NCBI GenBank assembly: GCA_008729055.1
Contig: SDUX01000004.1
Location: 1,054,001-1,118,000, forward strand
Reading direction: 5' to 3'
Origin: Pyropia haitanensis
Taxonomy: Eukaryota > Rhodophyta > Bangiophyceae > Bangiales > Bangiaceae
Length of the DNA stretch: 64,000 bases
The translations under genes were made by a program, and so were the position numbers. The notes beneath the pieces were generated by a model, which was not told where the DNA came from, made no database searches, and saw only the letters and a list, made by a program, of their open reading frames with translations. This document shows, piece by piece, positions 10,078 to 19,495 of the stretch. Position 1 is the stretch's first letter; each line of letters opens with the position of its first letter.

Positions 10078-13000
10078 ATGGACGCTGCCGCGCGCGCCGC
10101 CACAGTATTGGGCGCCGCGGCCGCCTCTGCCGGCGAGGCGGGCGAGGATGCCCTCTTTGGCGCCCTCTGCAACCGCCAGACGCCGTCGTCATGCCTGCTG
10201 GCGGTGCCCAACGGCCCGTGCGATGAGGCGTGCCAGCGCGACTTCACCGTCCTCATCTTTCCGTTCATCGCCCTGCTGCTGGGGGTGCTGGCGCAGCCAA
10301 TGACGCGGGTCATCCGCTTCCCGTACACGCTGATGCTGCTGGTGCTGGGCGCGGGCCTGGGCGTCCTCGGCTGCGGCGTGGAGATGGGCCTCCTCACCAC
10401 CTCCCTTCGCCAGTGGGTGCACCTGAGCCCGCCCAACACGTTTTTCTTTGTCTTCCTCTCGCCGCTCATCTTTGAGGCCGCCTTCAACACCGAGTGGCAC
10501 ATCTTCAAGCGCCTCTTCCGACCCATCTTCCTGCTCGCGTTTGTGATTGTCATATTGCAGGTGTTTGCGGTGGCCGCCTTCCAGCGGCTGGTCATCCAGA
10601 CGCCCGGCTGGTCGTGGTGGTCGGCGCTCATGTTTGGGTCCATGCTGTCCGCGACGGACCCCATCTCCGTGACGGCGACGCTCAAGTCTGTCGGCGCCAG
10701 TGAGTACCTCAACACCCTGATTGAGGGCGAGAGCCTTATCAACGACGGCTCTGCGTTTGTGCTGTTTGAGGCCTTTTTCACCAACGCCCGCCTGGACGGG
10801 GAGCAGCTGTCGTCGGGGGAGATTGTCTTGGAGGTGGTCCGCCTGTCCTTGGGTGGGGTGGCTATGGGCCTCGCCTTTGGCCTTGTCGCCCTGGTTGGCC
10901 TGGCGCTGGTGTGCGAGATGTTTGAGGTGGAGACCTCCATCACCGTCATCACTGCCTTCCTGGGCTTTTGGACGGCCCAGTCGCCGGCCCGCCTGTCGGG
11001 CGTCATCTGCAACGTCACGTCCGGGCTGCTGCTGTCGGCGTTGGGCAAGTCCCTCGTCACCCCGTCTGCCCGCGAGCCGCTCGCCCACTTTTGGGAGCTC
11101 CTCGGGTGGATGGCCAACACCATTGTCTTTGTCTACTCGGGGGTGCTCGTCACGGCGTTTAGCTGGTCTTGTGCTGGGGCGCCCCACGAGTGGTACGACT
11201 ACCTCTTTGTTCTGGCCTACTTTGCCTTCCTGCAGGTCCTCCGCTTTGTGCTGTTGGGCGTCTTCCACCCCGCCCTGGCGTGGCGTCAAAAGTGGTACAG
11301 CTGGCGGCAGGCGATGGTGGTGAGCCTGTCGGGCCTCCGCGGCGCGGTGTCACTCATCCTGGCGCTCGAGGTGGGTGAGTCCGAGACCGTCCCCGACGAG
11401 GTGCGCTCCCGGGTTGTGCTGTGGACGACGGGGGTGGTTGCGCTGTCGCTCCTTGTCAATGGGCTGGCCATTTCCCCTGCGCTGACGCTCCTCGGCCTGA
11501 ACCGGCCCGACCCGGCCAAGGCGGACTTTTTGGCGCGCGCCCGCGCGCTGATGCAGCAGAAGACGTACCAGATCCTCGACTCGATTGTCATTGACGGGTT
11601 CTTCAAGAGCGCCCGTTGGTCGTACGTGCGGGACAATGTCATCCCCAAGTCTTGGACCGAGGGCAACGCCGCCGAGCACTATGTGCGTGCGTCGCTGGAC
11701 ATCCATCCGGGGCGGACGAGCTTGACAGGCCTTACGTCAGACATGCGACGGTCGATGGACCTGCACCATGCGGGGCGGCGGCTAAGCGTGGACCCAGGCG
11801 CTACCGGCGGTGGTGGCCGGCGCGACTCACTGGCGTGGCGGACGCCTCCTGTGTCGGCATCGGGAACGCCACGGCTCGGCCCCAGCGGTGCGCCCGCCCC
11901 CTCGCCATTGGGGATGCGTGGGTCGACTGACCGGGGCCACCGGCAGTCAACGGATCGGCCTCGCGCGGAAGGGACCACCCCACGCCCGGGCGGGCGGCTG
12001 TCCGTCTCTCGGCCGGTGCCGCCGTCACCGCGGCTCAGCAGCAGCAGCCCGTTGGTCATCCCCACCATCCGGCCGGTTGTGGAGAAGAAGAAGGGGCGGC
12101 TCTCCCATTGGCCGAGGCGTGCGGGAAAGGATGGCGATGAGTCGGGCGCGCGTGGCAGCGGAAGTGGAGGCTCTGGTGCGCTCGGCACTGAAGCGGCCGG
12201 CAGCGGCCGTGCTGAGGGGACCCGGCCGACGCCGTCGACGGCGCGGGCAGGCGCTGCGGACAGGGGAGCCGCGTCAGAAGGGCGCAGCTCCCACTCCTCG
12301 ACTTCGTCATCGTCGTTTGTGTACCGGGCACCCGACGTGCTGTTTCGGGATATCAGGCGGGGTGCGACAGCTGGCGAGGTCGGCACGGACCTGGACCGCG
12401 AGGTTCGTCGTCGCGTCTTGATGGCCATGCTCTCCCACGTCCGCACTGGCTTCAACATTAACGTCGTGGAGCTGGGTTCCCTTGCCGCGCTCTCCGAGGA
12501 CATCTTCAAGGCGATGGACGCCAACGACGAAGGCCGCCCCCATCGGCTGTTCATGTTTCTGCACAAGTCCAGGCTGGGCGCTGTTGCGCGTGTGCTCCAC
12601 AAGACGCCGTTTCGTCACTCGTTCAAGCGCGTGCAGCGGCTGCTAGGCCAGACGAGCGTGGAAGGCTCCATCGCCGTCGCCAACGTGCTGGTCAGCTCGG
12701 TCGTTGAGGTACTCAAGGAGGAGTGGCTCCTGGAGTCGCCGCTGGTGGCCCAGGAGGTAGAGAACCAGTACGAGAATGTGGTCACCTTCCTCAACCGCCT
12801 CGAAACGCTGGACAGTCACGTGTTTGCGCAGGTCCAGACCGACGCGGCAGTGCGGCTTTGCTACACCAAGCAGGTTCAGACGCTTCACGACCTGCGCGAG
12901 TCGGGCGCGGTGAACGACTCGGAGTTTAACCAGCTGAGCGAGGAGCTGATTGAGCAGCGCTGCTCCTACTTTCTGTGGAACGACCGCTTTCGGCGGCCGG

Positions 13001-14859
13001 GGGTGGTGGACCCACACGCCGTACTGCGGCGGTCCCCCTTCTTTGGCTGTCTCGACGACGCCGCGTTCTCTCGGCTTGTGCGCAAGGTGGGGCGCATCCA
13101 AAAGCTCACCCCGAACGAGTCGGTTCCCCCGGAGGGATCCTGCTTCATGCTGGTCCTGGACGGGGCATTGCGGATTGGGTCCGCTTCGATCATGGCCCAC
13201 CGTCGGTCGCAGTTGTTGCGCAAGCAGCTGGCAAGTGCGGGCATTCCGTCGCACCGTCACGGCCGCTTTGTGCAGACCACGAAGCACCAAGTCGGGGGGG
13301 GGTCCGAGCCCAGTACGTCCACTTTGGAGCCAAGCGGCGAAGGCAGTGGCGTCGATGCGCGGCGCAAGGCCCAGGACGCGCACTCCTCAGCTCCTCCTGA
13401 GTCGGACCCGTCGGTCACCTCTCCGTCGGGTGAGCGGCCATCTCCTGTGGTCGCGGACGGGGTGGATCCGGCCATCTCATCGGGCACCAACACCGCCTCT
13501 GCGAGCGAGAGTGCGGCGGGGGTGGATGCGGACGGTGACGTCGACTACGCGGCCGCCAAGGATGCGGTAGTCAACTTTTTCGAAGAACTGGGCGACACCA
13601 CTTTTGGCGGCGGCGGCTCTTCAGACGAGTATGCAAGCGAGGCGGGGTCCGAGCGGCCCGGCCGGGAGCCATCTGTTGAGGTGCCCCGCGGCCGAGCTAG
13701 CATGGGGGGTGGGCGGCGGAGTCTGCAGCTGTCCACCGGCTGCACCATGCACTGGTGCTTCCCCGTGCACAGCGTCTTTTGCGGCCCCACGTCAGGCATC
13801 GCGCTGCTCGGTTTGGCGGACGGATCCCCAGACGCGCAGATGCTCAACCACTCGCTCAAGCTGCTCAAGTTTAGCGCGTGCGAGATTGCCTCGGCGGCAA
13901 CGGTGTTTTGGCTGCCGATCGAGCCCCTGCGGCAGCTGTGCCGGGAGCACCAGCACTTCCGCACGGAGCTGGCGCGCGCCATGGCGCGCCTGCTCGTCCT
14001 TGAGTACATTGCGGACGAGCCGCCCTACGCGCTGTCCCACTCGCGGGAGGCGCTGGCGCTCAACTCCCACGAAGGGCACGCGCACAGCCACAACCCGGAT
14101 GGGTCGTACGCCAAAGTGTCACACGCGGGCGAGACGCTGTCCAAGCTCCCCTACATGACGCTGGTGGTCATGACCAGGGCTCGGCGGCGGCGGCAGCGTA
14201 TTGTTCATGGGCCTGGTATACTGCTGCATGGCACCGTGCGGGTGTCGGTGGTGGACTCATCGGGTCTGGCGGGCGCCATCAACCTGCTGCACGACCGGCT
14301 CGTGTCACCGGCGCTGTTGCCATCGGGCGCGCTCATCATCGACGCACTCTTTGACAACGACAGCGAAGGATTCTCGGACGATGACGCGTCTGGGCCGACA
14401 ACTGGTGGCGCGAACGCACCGCTGGGGCCGCTGGATGGCTTTACGCTTGACGCGCCTGTGCAGGCGGACTCATCGATGGAGCGCAAAGACAGCGTCGCCG
14501 ACTCTCCTGGGCCCAGCGGAGCGAGCCGCGCCTCCAGGCGACAGCGGCGGTCGTCACGCTCTCGCTCAGCGTCGCTCTCCTCGTCGAGCTCCTCTAGCTC
14601 CTTATCCTCGAGCGCCTCCTCGTCCACCCTTCCGCCTTCGACCGACTACATGGACGAGGAGGAGGAGGAGGATCCGGAGCTCGACCCGTACGACCTACCC
14701 CTGGAAGACCGTGTGGAGCTCCTCGTGGAGGACAGCCAGTCCGTGGTGGACTTTGCGCTGGCGCGGGTGGCGCGCTGGACGGCGCGCGCCGAGGTGGTGG
14801 ACGCCAGCTGCCGCTTTGGCGCCTACCGCCACGTGGACGCCCAGTGGCTGGGTCGATGA
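10078..14859 (+). CDS. CPA1-family Na+/H+ exchanger, SOS1-like, with cyclic-nucleotide-binding-like tail
   Basis: Intronless, 1,593 residues, ATG in a perfect context (ggccaccATGg). Residues about 55-490 form the membrane exchanger, with roughly a dozen hydrophobic segments. Family motifs are SATDPISVTA (Asp194) and GESLINDGSAFVLF, with the Asn222-Asp223 pair typical of electroneutral CPA1 exchangers. GLRGAVSLILALEVGE follows near the end of the membrane part. The cytosolic tail is over 1,000 residues. It has Ser-rich low-complexity stretches, a helical region and a cyclic-nucleotide-binding-like segment (from about nt 13012, RRSPFFGCLDDAAFSRL) interrupted by a long disordered insert before its second half near nt 13740-14160. 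It should exchange Na+ (or K+) for H+ across the plasma membrane or an endomembrane, useful for an intertidal alga. SOS1 has the same order of parts. The length is greater than SOS1 (about 1,150). Confidence 0.88.
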   Translation: MDAAARAATVLGAAAASAGEAGEDALFGALCNRQTPSSCLLAVPNGPCDEACQRDFTVLIFPFIALLLGVLAQPMTRVIRFPYTLMLLVLGAGLGVLGCGVEMGLLTTSLRQWVHLSPPNTFFFVFLSPLIFEAAFNTEWHIFKRLFRPIFLLAFVIVILQVFAVAAFQRLVIQTPGWSWWSALMFGSMLSATDPISVTATLKSVGASEYLNTLIEGESLINDGSAFVLFEAFFTNARLDGEQLSSGEIVLEVVRLSLGGVAMGLAFGLVALVGLALVCEMFEVETSITVITAFLGFWTAQSPARLSGVICNVTSGLLLSALGKSLVTPSAREPLAHFWELLGWMANTIVFVYSGVLVTAFSWSCAGAPHEWYDYLFVLAYFAFLQVLRFVLLGVFHPALAWRQKWYSWRQAMVVSLSGLRGAVSLILALEVGESETVPDEVRSRVVLWTTGVVALSLLVNGLAISPALTLLGLNRPDPAKADFLARARALMQQKTYQILDSIVIDGFFKSARWSYVRDNVIPKSWTEGNAAEHYVRASLDIHPGRTSLTGLTSDMRRSMDLHHAGRRLSVDPGATGGGGRRDSLAWRTPPVSASGTPRLGPSGAPAPSPLGMRGSTDRGHRQSTDRPRAEGTTPRPGGRLSVSRPVPPSPRLSSSSPLVIPTIRPVVEKKKGRLSHWPRRAGKDGDESGARGSGSGGSGALGTEAAGSGRAEGTRPTPSTARAGAADRGAASEGRSSHSSTSSSSFVYRAPDVLFRDIRRGATAGEVGTDLDREVRRRVLMAMLSHVRTGFNINVVELGSLAALSEDIFKAMDANDEGRPHRLFMFLHKSRLGAVARVLHKTPFRHSFKRVQRLLGQTSVEGSIAVANVLVSSVVEVLKEEWLLESPLVAQEVENQYENVVTFLNRLETLDSHVFAQVQTDAAVRLCYTKQVQTLHDLRESGAVNDSEFNQLSEELIEQRCSYFLWNDRFRRPGVVDPHAVLRRSPFFGCLDDAAFSRLVRKVGRIQKLTPNESVPPEGSCFMLVLDGALRIGSASIMAHRRSQLLRKQLASAGIPSHRHGRFVQTTKHQVGGGSEPSTSTLEPSGEGSGVDARRKAQDAHSSAPPESDPSVTSPSGERPSPVVADGVDPAISSGTNTASASESAAGVDADGDVDYAAAKDAVVNFFEELGDTTFGGGGSSDEYASEAGSERPGREPSVEVPRGRASMGGGRRSLQLSTGCTMHWCFPVHSVFCGPTSGIALLGLADGSPDAQMLNHSLKLLKFSACEIASAATVFWLPIEPLRQLCREHQHFRTELARAMARLLVLEYIADEPPYALSHSREALALNSHEGHAHSHNPDGSYAKVSHAGETLSKLPYMTLVVMTRARRRRQRIVHGPGILLHGTVRVSVVDSSGLAGAINLLHDRLVSPALLPSGALIIDALFDNDSEGFSDDDASGPTTGGANAPLGPLDGFTLDAPVQADSSMERKDSVADSPGPSGASRASRRQRRSSRSRSASLSSSSSSSSLSSSASSSTLPPSTDYMDEEEEEDPELDPYDLPLEDRVELLVEDSQSVVDFALARVARWTARAEVVDASCRFGAYRHVDAQWLGR

Positions 14860-15257
14860 CGGGGGGGCGGCTCGAGCGAGTCGCGAGAACGTTGACCTTG
14901 AGCTGAAAGGGCGGCTGCTGCGGCTGCGTCGGGTGACCTTGGGGCGGGACAGTTGCTGCTGCTGCTGCTGCTGTGTCCCGCTGTACATTTTCACAGAGGT
15001 CGCCTACAGGATTTCCGCGCGCGCCCCGCGCGTACGCGCCCCTTGCGTCGTGCCTTGAGCCGTCTTGTGTGTGTGGCCCTCCTGACTCTATAATCTCTTC
15101 TCTGCCAGCAGTCCCCGCCGCGAGGTGGCGGCGCCGCACTTGGCCACGCTTGGGCCCCGCCGCCGCAGCGCACGTCTGCCGTCCCGTCACGCCATCCCCG
15201 CCCCACCACGTGGCGACCCTCCGCCGCCTCCTACCCCCCCCCCCCCCCTCGCGCCCA
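14860..15257. other. convergent 3' region with a short CTG tract
   Basis: Lies between the exchanger and the uL13 gene. It holds a (GCT)n tract at about 14954-14973 and otherwise no recognisable element. Confidence 0.5.
14954..14973. repeat. GCT/CTG trinucleotide microsatellite
   Basis: About seven uninterrupted GCT units in the presumed 3' untranslated region of the exchanger gene. Short, with no sign of function. Confidence 0.8.
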
Positions 15258-16073
15258 TCATGGCCGCCCCTCCGGGTCGCCCTCAAACGAGTGGACCCCC
15301 CCCCCGCGGAGCTCAGGGACGCTTCCGCGTCTTGCAACCACGCCTGCAGCGCCTGCGCGTCCTCGGCGTCGGCGGCATCCACGCTCGGGGCGAGCAGCTC
15401 GGCGAGCCCGCGCGCGCCGCGCCCCTGGCCGCCCCCCCCCCCCCAGCGGCGGCGCCAGCGGGCGCACCCCCGCCGTCCGCCGCACCCCCCCGGGCGGCCG
15501 CCGCCTCGGCCTTGACCTCCGCCACAATCCGCCGGACGTCGGCGGCGCCCACGTCGACGAGTAGGTTGGCCCACCACTCGCGCAGCTCCGCCGCGGTCGC
15601 CCCCCCCCGCGGCCGAGGCGGGGCCCGCCCGTGGGCGGCGGCATCGTCACCGGCCGCCGCGACGCGTACGGGTGGTCCCCCCCCGGGACGACGTACAGCT
15701 GGTCCATCCGCACTGCCCGGAGGGCGTTGGGGGGCAGCATGCCGCGGACGGCGAGGCGGATGGCCTCGCCCGGCCGCTTGCGCTGCAGCTCCGCAAACGG
15801 GGTGGTGGAGAGGCCCCCCGGGTAGCCTGAGTGGCGGTAATAGACCTTGGTGGCCGCCTTGCGGCCGGTCAGGACGACCGAGTCGGCGTGCGTGATGAGC
15901 ACCGGGTCCCCCGCCCACACCGACGTCATCGCGGTGGGCTTGTGCTTGCCGAGCAGCAGCGACGCGGCCGCGGTGGCGAGGCGGCCGAGCGGCTGGCCGC
16001 GGGCGTCCAAGTGCCGCCACACCTTGTCCCGCGCAATGTGCTGACGGAGGACGGCCTCACGGCCACCCGCCAT
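15258..16073 (-). CDS. ribosomal protein uL13, bacterial/organellar type (probably mitochondrial)
   Basis: The ATG at 16073 begins MAGGREAVLRQHIARDKVW. The core shows every uL13 landmark: WRHLDARGQPLGRLAT, LLLGKHKP, VLTGRKAATKVYYRHSGYPG, RLAVRGMLPPNALR and a terminal HPYASRRP. It is a structural protein of the large ribosomal subunit. Red algal plastids normally encode their own rpl13, so I infer a mitochondrial protein. No long presequence is visible. After the core comes a roughly 100-residue extension (ELREWWANLLVDVGAADVRR, then LAELLAPSVDAADAEDAQAL) that is read only by changing frame at C9 15600-15608, C13 15432-15444 and C10 15296-15305. Three one-base losses return the frame to the original TGA at 15260-15258, giving about 271 residues. 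The core is certain. The extension depends on those tracts. Confidence 0.85.
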   Translation of the reverse strand: MAGGREAVLRQHIARDKVWRHLDARGQPLGRLATAAASLLLGKHKPTAMTSVWAGDPVLITHADSVVLTGRKAATKVYYRHSGYPGGLSTTPFAELQRKRPGEAIRLAVRGMLPPNALRAVRMDQLYVVPGGDHPYASRRPVTMPPPTGGPRLGRGGGRPRRSCASGGPTYSSTWAPPTSGGLWRRSRPRRRPPGGVRRTAGVRPLAPPLGGGGRPGARRARARRAARPERGCRRRRGRAGAAGVVARRGSVPELRGGGVHSFEGDPEGRP

Positions 16074-16804
16074 GGTGAGGCCCCAGGGAAGGGTGGCAGC
16101 GCGGGGCGGGGAAGGCGGTGGCTGGACAGGCGGGGCGAGCGCGGCGGCGAGGTAGGCGCCGGTGCCGAGCGCTCCAAGTCCCGCGAGTCGCGCGCGACGA
16201 CGTACGGGCGACGTGTTGTGGCCGATTTAGAGTAGTTATGTGAAGACCACTGGTGACGAGACCTTCTTCTTGTACTTCTGGTATGCGTGACGTTCGTTTG
16301 GTGCTCAAACTGCTGGTTCCCAACATTTGTCCGATGTGGTCGAACAGCATGCCGTACGAGCATCCCATTGGGTCGACCGGTGCGCCGGTCGGTTCCATAG
16401 CATGCCGTACAAGCATCCCATTGGGGCGACCGGTGGGGGGGAGGAGGCGCCGCCGGCGGGATGGGGAATGCCGGCGGCGACGGCGGCGGCGGCGGCGGCG
16501 GCGGCGGTCGTCCCGCCCGGGTCGGCGGACGGGGACTTGCGGAGCGCCATGGCGGCGGCGCCGCGGCGGTGGGCCACCCGCGGGCGGTGGCGGCCACGGC
16601 GGCGGCGGCCACAGCGGCGGCGGCGGCCGCGACAGTGGCGCGGCGGTGCGCGGGCGGCCGTGGCTGGCGGGTCTCTTCCCCCGCGCGGGGGGGTGTGCCG
16701 GCGCGGGTCGTTCAGGCCGACGCACCACGGCGGTCGCCGCCGCGCCCGCGGCGGTCGTTGCAGTGTGGAGGCGGGGCGGGAGGGGCGGGGCGAGCCGTTG
16801 CCGC
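16074..16804. other. upstream region of uL13, with a direct repeat
   Basis: Contains the uL13 promoter side. The part 16200-16440 is less GC-rich and holds the direct repeat described separately. From 16440 onward it is simple GGC/GCC-rich sequence. No gene is supported. Confidence 0.4.
16346..16435. repeat. two-copy direct repeat, 37 bp, period 53
   Basis: Copies at 16346-16382 and 16399-16435 begin agcatgccgtac and end gaccggtg. They differ at two positions. They lie about 300-360 bp upstream of the uL13 ATG. This could be a regulatory duplication or a relic. Nothing else in the window matches it. Confidence 0.7.
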
Positions 16805-17230
16805 ATGGCGTTTGGTGCAGGGGGGGGCGGGCGGGTTGGGGCGGCAGCCGCGGTGCAGCCGTCGGCCAACCCGCCTGAGCTGCCCGCCGCCGGGGGGGCG
16901 GCGCCCCGCGGGGCCGCCGCCGCACCCTCCCGTCCGTCCCTACAGTGCCGGCCGGGCCAACTTGGTGGGGGGAAGGCCGCCTCCCAAGGCCCCGCCGTGG
17001 TGGGCGGCCCCGGCGGTGGCGACGACGGCACCGGCTGGGCGCGGTCCGGCCCCGACGCGGTGGCGGATGGGGTGTGCGTCTTCCACGCGCCGGACACGTG
17101 CGCGTCGCCGCCGCGGAACGACGTGCTGCAGCTGTTTCCCTGGTGGCGCCTGCCGAGCTGGGCGCCTGCGTTGGGGGCCAGCATGGCCAGCACCGACGAA
17201 CGTGGATGTCCAGGGCGACCGCGCGTGTAG
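16805..17230 (+). CDS. hypothetical protein (doubtful)
   Basis: 141-residue open frame from an ATG (gccgcATGg) to TAG. The second half has a less biased composition than chance frames nearby (DDGTGWARSGPDAVADG, then VLQLFPWWRLPSW). It has no recognised domain, membrane segment or signal peptide. The opposite strand is also open, so this may not be a gene. Confidence 0.2.
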   Translation: MAFGAGGGGRVGAAAAVQPSANPPELPAAGGAAPRGAAAAPSRPSLQCRPGQLGGGKAASQGPAVVGGPGGGDDGTGWARSGPDAVADGVCVFHAPDTCASPPRNDVLQLFPWWRLPSWAPALGASMASTDERGCPGRPRV

Positions 17231-18736
17231 CTCTCGCCTCTCGACACGGATGGGCGGCAGCCCGTCTGACTGCTGAGCCGCCCCTGCCGGGAGCTGCATG
17301 TGGAGCAGCGGCACATGGTGGCGGCGGCGGTGGTGTCGTGCAGACGGTGGCCGCAGCACCGTCGTCCCGTCCATCGACCACCCCCCTTTTCCTCTGGGGA
17401 CGACGAGGAGCGGTGGGCGGTTGCCCCCCCGTGGGAGGGGCGGTCCTCCCCTGCGCCCGCGCCCGCGCCCCCTCCCCCCCGCTGGTGGGGGTGGTGGCGG
17501 AGGCGGTCGCTGGGGGGACCCACCGGGTGCCGCCGCGGCCGCTCCCAGCCACCGCCGCCCACGGACCCAGACGGCCCGCCTCAGGCGACCCGTCCGTCGA
17601 TGCGAGCGGCGGGGCAGTGACGGCAGCGGGGATGTCCGGCATGTGGCGCACGCCAAAGGGGTGCTCGACTCAGTTTAGACGCGCCGCCCCTGCTGTGCTG
17701 GTGGTGGTGGTGCAGGAGGCACTCGACGGGCTCCACGTACACCCCGTCGGCGCCTCTTGCCTCTCGCTACCCGCAAGGGGCTGGGGAGGACCGCCCGCCC
17801 CGTCTGAGCGCCGCCCCTCGATTCCGCCGCGTCGTTGGTTGCCGTGCACCCCCGACGGGCGCCGGGTCCCCCACGCGTCGCTGACGAGGCAGCCAGAGCA
17901 ATCCAGTGTGGGACCGCCCGACCGGAAGGGACAGCCTCCTGGACCGGCACCGGTTGGCCACGCGCCGCCGGAGAGCGGCCAACGGGTTTAGTCAGCGTGG
18001 CACCGCCGGCCGCCGGCGTGACGAGGCGATAATCGCCACGAGGCAAGGGGGGGGTGCTGTTCTTGGCGCCGCCAATCTCCCGTGCGGAGGCGTAGGGGGG
18101 AGCCGGCGGGGGGCGGGGAGGGGAGGGGGACGGGGGAAGGTAGATATGGGCTCTCTCGCGGTCGCCCGCAATGGAGCGGGGCACCGCACCCGCCGGCGAC
18201 AGGCAGGCAACCGCGGACGGTTTGGCGCCGCGCACCCGCTCCCTCTCCCGCCCGCCCCGGCACTGCGCGCTCCAGCGGGTGCACCTCGACGACCGGGCGA
18301 GTCTTTCGGCAACGCTGCGCAAGGAGAGCCACGCCCCCACCGGACCGTCGAGCTTGTGACCGGTGCCCGCCTGCGGTCGTCGTTGCGCAAGTCCACCCCA
18401 CCCCCCCCCCCCGCCCCCCCACCTCTTTGCCCTCTTTCCTCCACACCAGTCTCTGCGAACCTCCCTCACCTGTCTACTTCTTGGCGGCGGGGCACGCGCA
18501 CGCACCCTTGCCGTCCCCCACCCTCCCGCTTTCCTCCGCCCCCTCTGTGACTTGCCCCACTCTGGCCGCCCCAGGAGGGGTTGGGAGCGGCGGCCACGGC
18601 GAGCGCGTCCCCCCCGTTGCGTACGAACCTGAGGAGGTGGTTCAACAACGGGCGGGCCCACGACCGTCGACGAGAGCAACACCAAGTGGCGGCGGCCGGC
18701 GCTGCGGCCGCGTTGGTCCGGCAATCACCCCCCTCC
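17231..18736. other. intergenic region upstream of the LURP-one-related gene
   Basis: 1.5 kb with open frames on both strands but no recognisable protein. The last 350 bases are pyrimidine-rich and probably form the leader of the next gene. A possible acceptor (cgccccag, around 18574) would allow a non-coding first exon. Confidence 0.4.
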
Positions 18737-19495
18737 ATGGCTGGCGGCAAGAGCTCTGGCGGCCTCGGGGAGCTGCCAAACCCCCTCTCCTCCCCCGCCC
18801 CCTTTGGGGTGACGGCCGTGTCTGGGGGCGCCCACCTGACGCCCACCGCCGCCGCGTATGTGCTCTACCCCACCAACGCCACGGACTTTGTGGTCAAGGA
18901 CGCGCATGGGGCGGTGCGCTACACCGTCGTTGCGAACGGGCTCAGCCTCCACTCAACGACGCTGCTGTACGACGGCGCCAGCGGGGAGCACCTCCTCACA
19001 CTGGGCGACAAGTGGTGGACCGCGTGGACGGTGGGGATGGTCGCCCGCGCCGCCGCCCCCGACGTGCCGGTCGTCGAGCTGCGGGCCGGGACGGGCCCGG
19101 GCGAGAAGAACACCATGGTCGTCCGCTGGACGGCGGCCGCCTCGGCCGAGGGCGGCGGCAGCAGCGGTGGCGGCGGCGGCGGCGGCGCCCTCCCCACCGA
19201 GCACCCGTTTGCGTACGCGGCGGGTGTGGACCCGGCGGCGGGTCTGGCGGTCGTCGACGCCGCCCGCGGGGCGGAGCTGGCGTGCATCGAGTTTGGCCAG
19301 ACCGTCGCGTCGCCGGCGGTGCTTCGCCTCGCCGCGCGGCTGGACGTGCCGCTGTTTGTGGCGCTCACCGTTATCCTCAAGCGCTGGGCCGCGCACGGCA
19401 CCGTCCAGCCGCTGGTGCCAAAAAAATCGGGGACCGGGTACACGCCGCTGGTGGTGAAGAGCCTCGTCAGCCTCACTATGCACCTCTTGGAGTAG
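18737..19495 (+). CDS. LURP-one-related (LOR/Tubby-like fold) protein
   Basis: 252 residues, ATG at 18737 (the first in this frame), no intron. It aligns by eye with the LOR family over its length. The N-terminal half has YVLYPTNATDFVVKDAHGAV and LLYDGASGEHLLTLGDKWW, matching the family pattern of a strand, 'D-x-x-G', a His-containing strand, then a second 'D-G-x-G' turn. The C-terminal LDVPLFVALTVILKR matches the hydrophobic helix that fills the 12-strand barrel. LOR proteins in plants include pathogen-response factors. Their biochemical role is unclear, and the fold is related to phospholipid scramblases. A Gly tract (about nt 19150-19190) interrupts a loop. No targeting peptide is obvious. 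Confidence 0.65.
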   Translation: MAGGKSSGGLGELPNPLSSPAPFGVTAVSGGAHLTPTAAAYVLYPTNATDFVVKDAHGAVRYTVVANGLSLHSTTLLYDGASGEHLLTLGDKWWTAWTVGMVARAAAPDVPVVELRAGTGPGEKNTMVVRWTAAASAEGGGSSGGGGGGGALPTEHPFAYAAGVDPAAGLAVVDAARGAELACIEFGQTVASPAVLRLAARLDVPLFVALTVILKRWAAHGTVQPLVPKKSGTGYTPLVVKSLVSLTMHLLE

